NCBI GenBank assembly: GCA_947311605.1
Contig: CAMZLC010000093.1
Location: 1 to 16,408 of the forward strand
DNA length: 16,408 bases
Reading direction: 5' to 3'
Source: an uncultured Sulfurovum sp.
Lineage (GTDB): Bacteria > Campylobacterota > Campylobacteria > Campylobacterales > Sulfurovaceae
In this document: positions 5,969-12,569 of the stretch, in pieces
Layout: every line of letters starts with the position of its first letter
How positions within the stretch are numbered: position 1 is the first letter of the stretch
Program-made: the position numbers and the translations under genes
Notes under the pieces: generated by a model
Database searches by the model: none
What the model was told of the DNA's origin: nothing
Seen by the model: only the letters and a program-made list of their open reading frames with translations

Positions 5969-6553
5969 GTGCGGCTACTCCAAAAAATACTCGGTAGAAT
6001 CACCATGTTGCTCCAGTTGGTGCTGGTGCTGGTCTTCATTCTCTTTGAGGAGATTGTTTGGGAGGGATTTGCCAAGCCTATTTATCTGTTCATCCATGAG
6101 TTACGACTCCTCCAGCGGCTGCAGAAAAAATTACAATCGGTCAATCGCTATGTCATACTGATACTTTTTGTACTTCTTCTTGTGGGTGTGGAGAGCGCAG
6201 GTATCATGGCTGGCGTGATGGTCGTCAAGGGAATGGTGCTTTCTGCCATACTTCTCTACGCTCTAAAGATCCCTATTGCCGCCTTTACTTTTTGGCTCTT
6301 TCGGGCGACAGAGAAGAAGCTGCTCTCTTTTGGATGGTTTCACTATCTTTACGAGAAGGTATTAGCTCTTTTTGTATGGATTAAGTCGCGGGAGATTTAC
6401 AGACGGACTGCGCAGGCCACCAAAAGAGTGAAAGTACAAATTAAAGATACCATGAGGTATTTTAAGCAACGCTATCTCTCTGGAGAAAATACACTTTCCA
6501 AGCGTTTTAAACGCCTTTACCGTTTTGTCAAAAGAGTCATACGAAAGCCCTAG
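5969..6553 (+). CDS. Uncharacterised basic inner-membrane protein
   Basis: I cannot assign a function. The 194-residue product has three likely membrane segments at about 12-31, 61-77 and 86-111, and a very basic C-terminal tail (about 140-194) rich in Lys and Arg, probably cytoplasmic. Motifs that look conserved are FEEIVWE at 26-32 on the end of the first segment and GWFHYLYEK at 122-130. From memory, these resemble an uncharacterised membrane family widespread in Proteobacteria that carries an early FEExxWE and a later WFxxxY; this needs a search. The start is GTG at 5969, with AAGGA at 5958-5962. It has its own promoter and faces smpB tail to tail, sharing CTAG at 6550-6553. Confidence 0.8.
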   Translation: MRLLQKILGRITMLLQLVLVLVFILFEEIVWEGFAKPIYLFIHELRLLQRLQKKLQSVNRYVILILFVLLLVGVESAGIMAGVMVVKGMVLSAILLYALKIPIAAFTFWLFRATEKKLLSFGWFHYLYEKVLALFVWIKSREIYRRTAQATKRVKVQIKDTMRYFKQRYLSGENTLSKRFKRLYRFVKRVIRKP

Positions 6554-7011
6554 AAGCTCCGATTTTTTATCGCCTGATTTGCCTCTCTGTCAAGTGTTTT
6601 GGCTTTGAGGTCAGCACGCTTATCATGCAGTTTTTTACCTTTGGCGATAGCGATGTTGACTTTGGCGAGATTGCGTTCATTAAAATAGAGCATCAAGGGT
6701 ACGACAGTAAGCCCCTCTTTGTGTATTTTCACATAGATCTTCTCGATTTGTTTTTTGTGAAGGAGAAGTTTTCTGGGTGTCCTGCTGTCTCTGCTGAAAT
6801 GGCGATTGGTGGTTTCCAATTCAGCGATATGCGCATTCATCAGGTGGAGCTCCCCTTTGATAAAGCGGCAAAAGGCATCATTGAGGTTGGCACGCTTTGC
6901 ACGCAGTGCTTTAACCTCCGAGCCTTGCAATACGATGCCTGCTTCAAACTTTTCGAGTATTTCATAATCATGTCTGGCTTTTTTGTTCTGTGCAATAAGA
7001 GTGATAGACAA
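6550..7011 (-). CDS. smpB: SsrA-binding protein SmpB
   Basis: SmpB binds tmRNA and brings it to stalled ribosomes for trans-translation. The 153-residue protein shows the SmpB OB-fold segments: IAQNKKARHDYEILEKFEAGIVL near the start, GSEVKALRAKRANLNDAF near 31-48, RKLLLHKKQIEKIY near 80-93, and VNIAIAKGKKLHDKRADLK near 118-136, followed by the basic tail that becomes helical on the ribosome. The start is TTG at 7011-7009 with AAGG 6 nt upstream; there is no alternative ATG nearby that keeps the N-terminal strand. Its promoter lies in the 63-bp divergent gap with sppA. In Helicobacter, as I recall, smpB follows ispE directly; here sppA and a lipoprotein gene lie between them on the other strand. 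Confidence 0.97.
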   Translation of the reverse strand: MSITLIAQNKKARHDYEILEKFEAGIVLQGSEVKALRAKRANLNDAFCRFIKGELHLMNAHIAELETTNRHFSRDSRTPRKLLLHKKQIEKIYVKIHKEGLTVVPLMLYFNERNLAKVNIAIAKGKKLHDKRADLKAKTLDREANQAIKNRSF

Positions 7012-7040
7012 ATGAAACCTTGGATTAATTTATTTTTGGC

Positions 7041-7049
7041 ATTATAGCA
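7041..7049 (-). promoter_or_regulatory. Extended -10 promoter for smpB
   Basis: On the minus strand this reads TGCTATAAT, a full TG-extended consensus -10 (TATAAT at 7046-7041), 29 bp upstream of the smpB TTG. The -35 position shows no consensus. No equally good box was found for sppA on the plus strand of this gap; the best is a weak TATAGC at 7043-7048. Confidence 0.65.
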
Positions 7050-7074
7050 CACTTCGTTGTGACTAAGGAAAAAA

Positions 7075-7980
7075 ATGGAAAATGTCGAAAAATATCAGAT
7101 CAAGGCATTGAAAAAGCAGATATTCGTTACCAATCTCAAGGCATGGATCATCGGGGTGATCTTGATCGCGGAGATACTCTTTATAGGGGTGTTTTTTGCC
7201 AAAAGTGGTCTTTTGGGTAAGGTGTCAACCGCGGGTCAAAAAGTGGCCGTCATTCACTACAATAAAGAGGTGACGGAAGCATATACAAGCAAGATCATGG
7301 AGCAGATGGAGCGGCTGAAAAAGGATAAAAGCTACAAAGAGATCCTTTTTGTCATGGCATCGCCTGGTGGATCTCCTACGGCCAGTGAAGAGCTTTCTGA
7401 GTATCTTAAGTCCTATCAAAGAGAGAAGCCCATCACGATGTATGTGGCATCGATTGCTGCCAGTGGCGGTTACTACATTGCCTCGGCCGTGAAGCCACTC
7501 ATTGCCAATAAAAATGCGATCATAGGCTCCATTGGCGTGATCATGCCGCATTATAACCTGGGTGAATTGGCCAAAAAAGTGGGTATCACAGAAGACTATC
7601 TGGCAGCAGGGAAATATAAAAAACCTATCTCGATGTTCAAAGAGATAGATGACGAGAACAGGAAGTATATGACGGAGCACTTATTGAAGCCCACCTATGA
7701 GAACTTCGTCAATGCGGTCGCCACCAATCGTGGTCTCAGCAGAGAAAGACTTCTTCCTTTTGCTGACGGCAAGATCTATATCGCCAATGCACCTGAGATC
7801 AGAGGCGTGTTGGTGGACGAGATCTCCTCTCTGTACAAAGTTAAAAAAGCATTGCGCAAGAGATATGGTACCACACTCACGTTTTCAGAGATAGAAATAG
7901 AGAAGAAGTATCCTTTTCTACCAGAGGTAAAGGTGGATATTGGACTTGGCGCTTTGCTTGATGGTCTCAGGATGAAATAG
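7075..7980 (+). CDS. sppA: Signal peptide peptidase SppA (S49 family)
   Basis: SppA is a membrane-anchored serine protease that degrades cleaved signal peptides and other membrane peptides. The 301-residue product has a short cytoplasmic N-terminus, one membrane segment at about 24-41, and an S49 protease domain. MASPGGSPTASEEL (94-107) is the oxyanion region, IAASGGYYIAS places the nucleophile at Ser130, and AAGKYKKPISMFKE places the likely general-base Lys at 182, matching the Ser147/Lys199 spacing of B. subtilis SppA. This is the short, single-repeat form rather than the roughly 618-residue E. coli type. ATG at 7075 follows AAGGA closely. It is divergent from smpB and about 95 bp upstream of a lipoprotein gene that has its own promoter. 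Confidence 0.95.
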   Translation: MENVEKYQIKALKKQIFVTNLKAWIIGVILIAEILFIGVFFAKSGLLGKVSTAGQKVAVIHYNKEVTEAYTSKIMEQMERLKKDKSYKEILFVMASPGGSPTASEELSEYLKSYQREKPITMYVASIAASGGYYIASAVKPLIANKNAIIGSIGVIMPHYNLGELAKKVGITEDYLAAGKYKKPISMFKEIDDENRKYMTEHLLKPTYENFVNAVATNRGLSRERLLPFADGKIYIANAPEIRGVLVDEISSLYKVKKALRKRYGTTLTFSEIEIEKKYPFLPEVKVDIGLGALLDGLRMK

Positions 7981-7983
7981 GGG

Positions 7984-8005
7984 TTTCCTGAAAACTTTCT
8001 TGAAA
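7984..8005 (+). promoter_or_regulatory. Two adjacent TTTC-N2-GAAA palindromes, possible operator
   Basis: TTTCCTGAAA (7984-7993) and TTTCTTGAAA (7996-8005) are near-identical short palindromes with centres 12 bp apart. They begin 4 bp after the sppA stop and lie about 28-49 bp upstream of the -10 box at 8033. Spacing slightly above one helical turn is compatible with a paired regulator site. They could instead form weak hairpins in the sppA transcript. Confidence 0.3.
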
Positions 8006-8032
8006 ATAAGCAAATTTTTTATATAGCTAAGA

Positions 8033-8038
8033 TAAAAT
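8033..8038 (+). promoter_or_regulatory. Predicted -10 box for the PKD lipoprotein gene
   Basis: TAAAAT within GATAAAATGA, 37 bp upstream of the chosen ATG, with an AT-rich tract just before it and no -35 consensus. It matches the ffh -10 context closely. Confidence 0.55.
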
Positions 8039-8075
8039 GACCTATTAGTGATTTTTTCATAGAGGGACATTGGGG

Positions 8076-8696
8076 ATGCGAAAAATTTTACAAGTATCAG
8101 CACTGATTTTGAGTACATTTATGTTAACAGCGTGCTTTGATTTGGTTGCGCAGAGCAAATATATGGAAGTGGACAAAAACAGTGTGGAGAATGTTGTTGT
8201 CCTGGGGCCCGCTACCACCTCTGATGGCGATCGTGTGATCTATACGATTGTCACTCCACCAAAGCATGGCACACTGGACACAAGCCTTATCCCAAGAGTC
8301 TCTTATGTCCCTGAGGCTGATTATGTAGGGATAGATACCTTTAGGTTCAAACTCAGCGATGGAGATGAGGAGTCAAATGTGGCAACGATTACGATCACTG
8401 CGCTTGAGACCGATATGGATAATCAGCCACCTGTGGCCAATATTACCTTAGAAGGGGAGGCAATGGTCACTGTGGGAGAGACTGTCTCTCTTTCGGGTGC
8501 AACCAGTACTGATGATGACGGCAGTATCGTCAATTATGAGTGGCTTGAAAATGATACACTGCCGCACAGCGGATCAAGCTATGACGCCAATCTCTCCGAA
8601 GGAAGCCATACTCTGACCCTCAAGGTCACTGACGATCAAAATGCTACAGGAGAAGAGAGCATAGAGATTGTGGTCGCAGCGCTCTCCGCCTCGTAG
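8076..8696 (+). CDS. Lipoprotein with an Ig/cadherin-like module and a PKD module
   Basis: The protein is 206 residues if it starts at ATG 8076. TTG at 8070 is in frame but lies only 2-3 nt from the GAGGGA ribosome-binding site, so the ATG is preferred. An N-terminal signal peptide ends in the lipobox LTAC with Cys20, predicting a lipid-anchored envelope protein. Residues about 28-110 look like a bacterial Ig/cadherin-type repeat (IVTPPKHGTLD, PEADYVGIDTFRFKLSDGD). Residues about 115-203 are a PKD domain: PPVANI, then SLSGATSTDDDGSIVNYEW, then GSHTLTLKVTDDQNATG. Acidic clusters suggest possible calcium binding. There is no catalytic domain, so a role in adhesion or as a surface partner is an inference. 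It has its own promoter and is convergent with ispE. Confidence 0.85.
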   Translation: MRKILQVSALILSTFMLTACFDLVAQSKYMEVDKNSVENVVVLGPATTSDGDRVIYTIVTPPKHGTLDTSLIPRVSYVPEADYVGIDTFRFKLSDGDEESNVATITITALETDMDNQPPVANITLEGEAMVTVGETVSLSGATSTDDDGSIVNYEWLENDTLPHSGSSYDANLSEGSHTLTLKVTDDQNATGEESIEIVVAALSAS

Positions 8697-8711
8697 AGAA
8701 AGAGGCTACGA
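8688..8711. repeat. Two overlapping inverted repeats between convergent stop codons
   Basis: GCCTC (8688-8692) pairs with GAGGC (8702-8706), and TCGTAG (8691-8696) pairs with CTACGA (8706-8711). The two hairpins overlap and exclude one another. They span the lipoprotein stop (8694-8696) and the ispE stop (8706-8708). There is no T tract on either side, so termination is only suggested. Confidence 0.35.
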
Positions 8712-9476
8712 CAAGCGAAAAAACGTACTTCCGCTTCCGGAGAAAAACCATCCTTCTGTATCGAGTGCTTCTAGTTCCGGATAGGCAATCAGTGCTGCTG
8801 GATAGAGATCATTGAGTACGACAGGGTCTGACACAATGTTTAGCAGTGTTCTGGAGTTGAGATTCTCCCAACCAAAAAATGAGCCGGGATTGATCTGTTT
8901 CAAGAGATATTTTTTGAAGGTTTTGTAGACGATGGCAGTATCACATCCTATGTCCGGCGTGTAGAGTTCCAGCGGTAGAGGTGTTTCAAAAAAAGGCTGT
9001 ACTATCTCCCCAAACCCCTTGACATTGGCAGAAGGATAATTGTAAATAAAAAAGGGCAGATCTGCGCCCACTTCGCTCCCTATCTTTGCCAGTGCGTCAC
9101 TGTCTATCTTGAGCCCAAAAACCTCATTTGCCAATCGCATAAATGCTGCCGCATCCGAGCTGCCTCCACCCAGGCCTGCCTGAGAGGGTATCTGCTTATC
9201 GACCACTACTTTGTGGTTGAGAAAAAAGTGTATCAGGATGGGATTGTCCAGATATTTATTGAGTGCTACAAAGGCTTTATAAATGGTATTGCTCTCTCTG
9301 GGCACCCCTGGGCACCCCTCGATCGTAAACTGTTCAAAGACTCCTGGGACGAATGTGATCGTATCATAGAGGTTTTCCACCCGCATAAAGCGAGAGAGCA
9401 GGGTGTGATATCCTGCTTCATATCCAGTGATCTTCAGGAATATATTGACTTTGGCATGGGCTTTTATGCTGTACAT
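8706..9476 (-). CDS. ispE: 4-diphosphocytidyl-2-C-methyl-D-erythritol kinase
   Basis: IspE phosphorylates CDP-methylerythritol with ATP in the MEP pathway to isoprenoid precursors, which also supply undecaprenyl phosphate for cell-wall synthesis. The 256-residue GHMP kinase has catalytic Lys9 in AHAKVN, the ATP-binding loop GLGGGSSDAA at 101-110, the catalytic Asp at about 138 in SEVGADLPFF, and a C-terminal FSGSGSTFFRL corresponding to the third GHMP motif. It is slightly shorter than E. coli IspE (283). ATG at 9476 has a strong AAGGAG site. It overlaps the 3' end of truB by 13 nt. A perfect 10-bp tandem duplication (9300-9319) lies in the part encoding about residues 53-59. Confidence 0.96.
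   Translation of the reverse strand: MYSIKAHAKVNIFLKITGYEAGYHTLLSRFMRVENLYDTITFVPGVFEQFTIEGCPGVPRESNTIYKAFVALNKYLDNPILIHFFLNHKVVVDKQIPSQAGLGGGSSDAAAFMRLANEVFGLKIDSDALAKIGSEVGADLPFFIYNYPSANVKGFGEIVQPFFETPLPLELYTPDIGCDTAIVYKTFKKYLLKQINPGSFFGWENLNSRTLLNIVSDPVVLNDLYPAALIAYPELEALDTEGWFFSGSGSTFFRLS
9300..9319. repeat. Perfect 10-bp tandem duplication inside ispE
   Basis: GGGCACCCCT occurs twice back to back, at 9300-9309 and 9310-9319. The unit is not a multiple of three, so gain or loss of a copy would shift the ispE reading frame. Read on the minus strand, the pair encodes the segment GCPGVP. Confidence 0.85.
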
Positions 9477-10306
9477 GGATCTCCTTGAAATTTAGGTATT
9501 CTGTTGAAGCGATATCCGACCCCTGTGTCTGTTATTTCAACGATAGAGAAAAAATGGGAGGTCTCTATCAGGTAGATGCCTTCTTTTTGCTCCTGAAAAT
9601 ATTCCACTGATAACTTTTTTCCCAATTCCAAATGGCTCTCGTCTCCCGTATAGATGTTGAAAGGTATGGAGAGATAGCTGAAAGGATCCAGCGCCTTCTC
9701 CTCTTCGTAGTAAAATGCACCCTCATGGATGCGATGCAGGCTGGAGAGTGTAGCGTCCACGCCAAGATTGTCTGCAATGATCGCCCCCAACGAACGGATA
9801 TAGGTGCCCTCGCTCACGGTTGCCTCAAAATGCATAAAAGGATGAGTGTAGTGGATGAGTTCGATCGTATGGATGGTAGAGGTGATGGTCTTGAGTATGA
9901 CCTCCTCTCCGGCACGTGCCAGATCATAGGCACGTCTTCCATGGATCTTTTTGGCAGAATATTTGGGCGGGTAGTAGGTGCACTCCCCCTGAAGGCTCTG
10001 TAACACTCCTATGATTCTTTCGTGTGTGAAAGGATCGATCTCTTGGATGCTGTCTATCTTTTCAATATCCAGACTGGGAGAGTTGGCTCCCAGCCAGAGC
10101 GTGGCACGGTAGCTTTTGGGTGTTTTGTCGAGATACTGAAAGAGTTTGGTATACTGCCCGGTGGCCACGATCAGACAGCCCGTGGCAAAAGGATCGAGCG
10201 TACCGGAGAATCCTACCTTTTTGGTCCCATACTTTCTCTTGATATAGCCCATGTAGCCATTGGAACTGCGAAATATGGGTTTATCGACAACGAATAAACG
10301 ATTCAA
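9464..10306 (-). CDS. truB: tRNA pseudouridine-55 synthase TruB
   Basis: TruB makes pseudouridine 55 in the T-loop of nearly all tRNAs and also acts as a tRNA chaperone. The 280-residue protein begins MNRLFVVDKP, the usual TruB opening, and has GFSGTLDPFATGCLIVATG, with catalytic Asp38 in GTLD. SYRATLWLGA near 65-74, YYPPKYSAKKIHGRRAYDLAR near 112-132 and SEGTYIRSLGAIIAD near 165-179 complete the family pattern. The start is TTG at 10306; no in-frame ATG keeps this conserved N-terminus. It lies 18 nt after uvrD and overlaps ispE by 13 nt. In Campylobacter, as I recall, csrA lies between truB and ispE, but it is absent here. Confidence 0.96.
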   Translation of the reverse strand: MNRLFVVDKPIFRSSNGYMGYIKRKYGTKKVGFSGTLDPFATGCLIVATGQYTKLFQYLDKTPKSYRATLWLGANSPSLDIEKIDSIQEIDPFTHERIIGVLQSLQGECTYYPPKYSAKKIHGRRAYDLARAGEEVILKTITSTIHTIELIHYTHPFMHFEATVSEGTYIRSLGAIIADNLGVDATLSSLHRIHEGAFYYEEEKALDPFSYLSIPFNIYTGDESHLELGKKLSVEYFQEQKEGIYLIETSHFFSIVEITDTGVGYRFNRIPKFQGDPCTA

Positions 10307-10324
10307 TGCACTTTCTCTGTGTCT

Positions 10325-12382
10325 TTACACTGCTTGTACAAAGGAGCTCAAAATCTCTTTTTTGTTGCCGCCAAAATTGATAAGAAGCTTATACTCTCTA
10401 CCAGATTTGTTGGCAGCCTGCACGCGACCGATACCAAAAATCTTGTGCTTAACAAGATCCCCTTTTTTATAGTCTGCGCTTTTGGTGATCTTGAGTGCTG
10501 TGTCATTGATGAGACCAGCCTCTCCCAGGAAGCGACTCTTTTCCAACATTTTTCGGCGCCCTTTGTAAAATCTACTGTCCACATAACAGAGTGTCAGGTC
10601 AGATTTTGCGCGGGTAATGGCCACATAGCCAAGCCTACGCTCCTCCTCCATATTGCAGCCCTCTCCAAGCAGAGGGAAAAACTCCTCTTCCATGCCGATG
10701 ACATAGAGATGCTCAAACTCCAAACCTTTGGCGGCATGGATACTCATGATGGCTATGCTCTCTTTTTCGACTTCATCCTGGTCACTTTGAAGAGAAATGT
10801 TGTTAAGAAACTCATCCAGTGTGATATCGGGGGTCTGCATGATGGTTTCCCTGAAATAACCATAGAACTCATCGATATTGAGTATGCGTTCCATACCATC
10901 TACCATACTGTGGTAGTGCTCTTTGAGCTTGATGACCTCCTCAAATAGTGTCACAAAGTGATACAATGATGCCTCGGCCTCAGCCTGAAGCATATGGATA
11001 TCCTCTATCAGTGCTCTGAGTGAAGCTGCGGCACGCTTGGTGGTAGTGGTTTCCAGCTCTTTGGGTGAGAGCCCTTGGATAGTTTGGTAGAGGGAGAGGT
11101 GTTTCTCGTAGGCCAGGTGGTGCAGCCTGTCTATAGAAACCTTGCCAATACCGCGCTTAGGCTTGTTAACGATACGCAGGAAGGAGAAATCATCATGTGG
11201 ATTGGCCAGAATCCTAAAATAGGAGATGATGTCTTTGACTTCGGCTCTTTCATAAAAGCGCATACCACCGATGAGTTTGAACCCAAGACCCTCTTTGCTA
11301 AACCCCTCTTCGATAGAGCGTGAGAGTGCGTTGATACGATAAAGCACAGCGATTTCATCCTGATGTACGCCCTTGGAGAGCAGCGCCTTGATCTCTCTGG
11401 CGATCGCTCTGGATTCATGCCCCTCATCGAGTGAATGCATGAGCTTAACCGCATCGCCTTTTCCTTTGTGAGAGACAAGTTTTTTCCCAATTCTGTGGCT
11501 ATTGTGCTCAATGAGGGCATTTGAAGCATCTAAAATGGGCTGCGTGGAGCGGTAGTTCGTCTCAAGTTTGACGATTTTTGTATTTTCGAAAAGTGTATGA
11601 AAATCTAGAATATTTCGGATATTGGCACCTCGCCAGCCATAGATACTCTGGTCATCATCTCCGACTACGCAGAGATTGCCATGCTCACTGCAAAGATGCT
11701 CAAGGAGCTTGAATTGGAGTTCGTTGGTGTCCTGATACTCATCGACCATAATATATCGATAATGATTGCTGACCTCTTTTCTGAGCGCTGGATTTTCATC
11801 CAGTATCCTGTAGGTGAGCATCAGAAGATCATCAAAATCTACCAGGTTGTTTTCGAGAATATTCTTTTCGTAGGCTTGATAGATTTTGGCTATTTTTTTA
11901 TAGTCTGGGAGTTCGGCCTTTTCAATGACTTCCTGAGGGGTCAGGAGGGTATTTTTGTATTTGGAAATCTCACTGCCAATAAAAGAGATATTGAGATCGA
12001 CCTTCATTGTTTTGGCGATACTGCGTATCAGTCTTTTCCTGTCGTCACTGTCAATAATCACAAAGGTGTTCTTCCGTCCCAGTTTTTCAATGTGAAATTT
12101 CAGGAAAAGGAGACCGAATTTATGAAAGGTACACAGGAGTGGCGGAGTATGATGTGTGTTTCCTATCAGAGAGGTAGCACGCTCTCTCATCTCATTGGCG
12201 GCTTTATTGGTAAAGGTCAGGGTCAGGGTGTTGGCGGGGTCGATCCCTACCTCACCAATAAGGTACGCCAGTCGCGTGGTGAGTGTTTTGGTTTTACCGC
12301 TCCCTGCACCGGCAAGGATAAGCAGAGAGCCATCAATATATGTCACCGCTTCTCTCTGTGCTTCGTTCAGTTCCTTTAACAT
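10325..12382 (-). CDS. uvrD: UvrD/PcrA/Rep-type superfamily 1 DNA helicase
   Basis: This is an ATP-dependent 3'-5' DNA helicase for repair and replication-fork maintenance. All SF1A motifs are present over 685 residues: Walker A LAGAGSGKT at 23-31, TLTFTNKAANEM (Ia), VDEYQDTN (motif II, DExx type), VVGDDDQSIYGWRGA (III), ETNYRST (IV), IHAAKGLEFEHLYVIG (V) and LGYVAITRAK (VI). The C-terminus from about 640 (KKGDLVKHKIFGIGRV ... NFGGNKKEIL) is the small Tudor-like module that in PcrA contacts RNA polymerase. ATG at 12382 has GAGGAA upstream. It is the first gene of uvrD-truB-ispE. Whether it equals UvrD, PcrA or Rep of model species cannot be settled from the sequence alone. Confidence 0.95.
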   Translation of the reverse strand: MLKELNEAQREAVTYIDGSLLILAGAGSGKTKTLTTRLAYLIGEVGIDPANTLTLTFTNKAANEMRERATSLIGNTHHTPPLLCTFHKFGLLFLKFHIEKLGRKNTFVIIDSDDRKRLIRSIAKTMKVDLNISFIGSEISKYKNTLLTPQEVIEKAELPDYKKIAKIYQAYEKNILENNLVDFDDLLMLTYRILDENPALRKEVSNHYRYIMVDEYQDTNELQFKLLEHLCSEHGNLCVVGDDDQSIYGWRGANIRNILDFHTLFENTKIVKLETNYRSTQPILDASNALIEHNSHRIGKKLVSHKGKGDAVKLMHSLDEGHESRAIAREIKALLSKGVHQDEIAVLYRINALSRSIEEGFSKEGLGFKLIGGMRFYERAEVKDIISYFRILANPHDDFSFLRIVNKPKRGIGKVSIDRLHHLAYEKHLSLYQTIQGLSPKELETTTTKRAAASLRALIEDIHMLQAEAEASLYHFVTLFEEVIKLKEHYHSMVDGMERILNIDEFYGYFRETIMQTPDITLDEFLNNISLQSDQDEVEKESIAIMSIHAAKGLEFEHLYVIGMEEEFFPLLGEGCNMEEERRLGYVAITRAKSDLTLCYVDSRFYKGRRKMLEKSRFLGEAGLINDTALKITKSADYKKGDLVKHKIFGIGRVQAANKSGREYKLLINFGGNKKEILSSFVQAV

Positions 12383-12409
12383 GCCTGCTTCCTCAATAGT
12401 AGTATACTG

Positions 12410-12415
12410 ATTATA
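12410..12415 (-). promoter_or_regulatory. Predicted -10 box of the uvrD operon
   Basis: On the minus strand GATATAATCAG gives a perfect TATAAT, 28 bp upstream of the uvrD ATG. The -35 position shows no consensus. Confidence 0.6.
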
Positions 12416-12524
12416 TCGACAAAATGATAAAAGATGGATGGGGGCGCTACAGAGAACTAATCTATTGAGAGTTCATATCTTTTTTTATAAAATAATAAAA
12501 CACAAAGTAAATAAGTTAAACTTA

Positions 12525-12533
12525 TGTTACTAT
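12525..12533 (+). promoter_or_regulatory. Extended -10 promoter for the LysR-type gene
   Basis: TGTTACTAT is a TG-extended -10 (TACTAT at 12528-12533), 37 bp upstream of the GTG start, following the AT-rich stretch 12480-12520. AACT (12519-12522) and AGTT (12541-12544) form a weak dyad around it, which could hold an autoregulatory site; this is speculative. Confidence 0.42.
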
Positions 12534-12569
12534 TCGTTATAGTTGAATAAATGAAAAAAAGGATCGTAT

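Noticed and set aside
8070..8078. TTG at 8070 as the lipoprotein start
   Set aside because: It is only 2-3 nt from GAGGGA, too close for initiation. ATG at 8076 gives normal spacing and a standard lipoprotein signal peptide.
10319..12379. Several plus-strand open frames (for example 10319-10948 and 11681-12379) opposite uvrD
   Set aside because: They are antisense to an intact helicase with all motifs, have no ribosome-binding sites, and their composition mirrors the uvrD codons.
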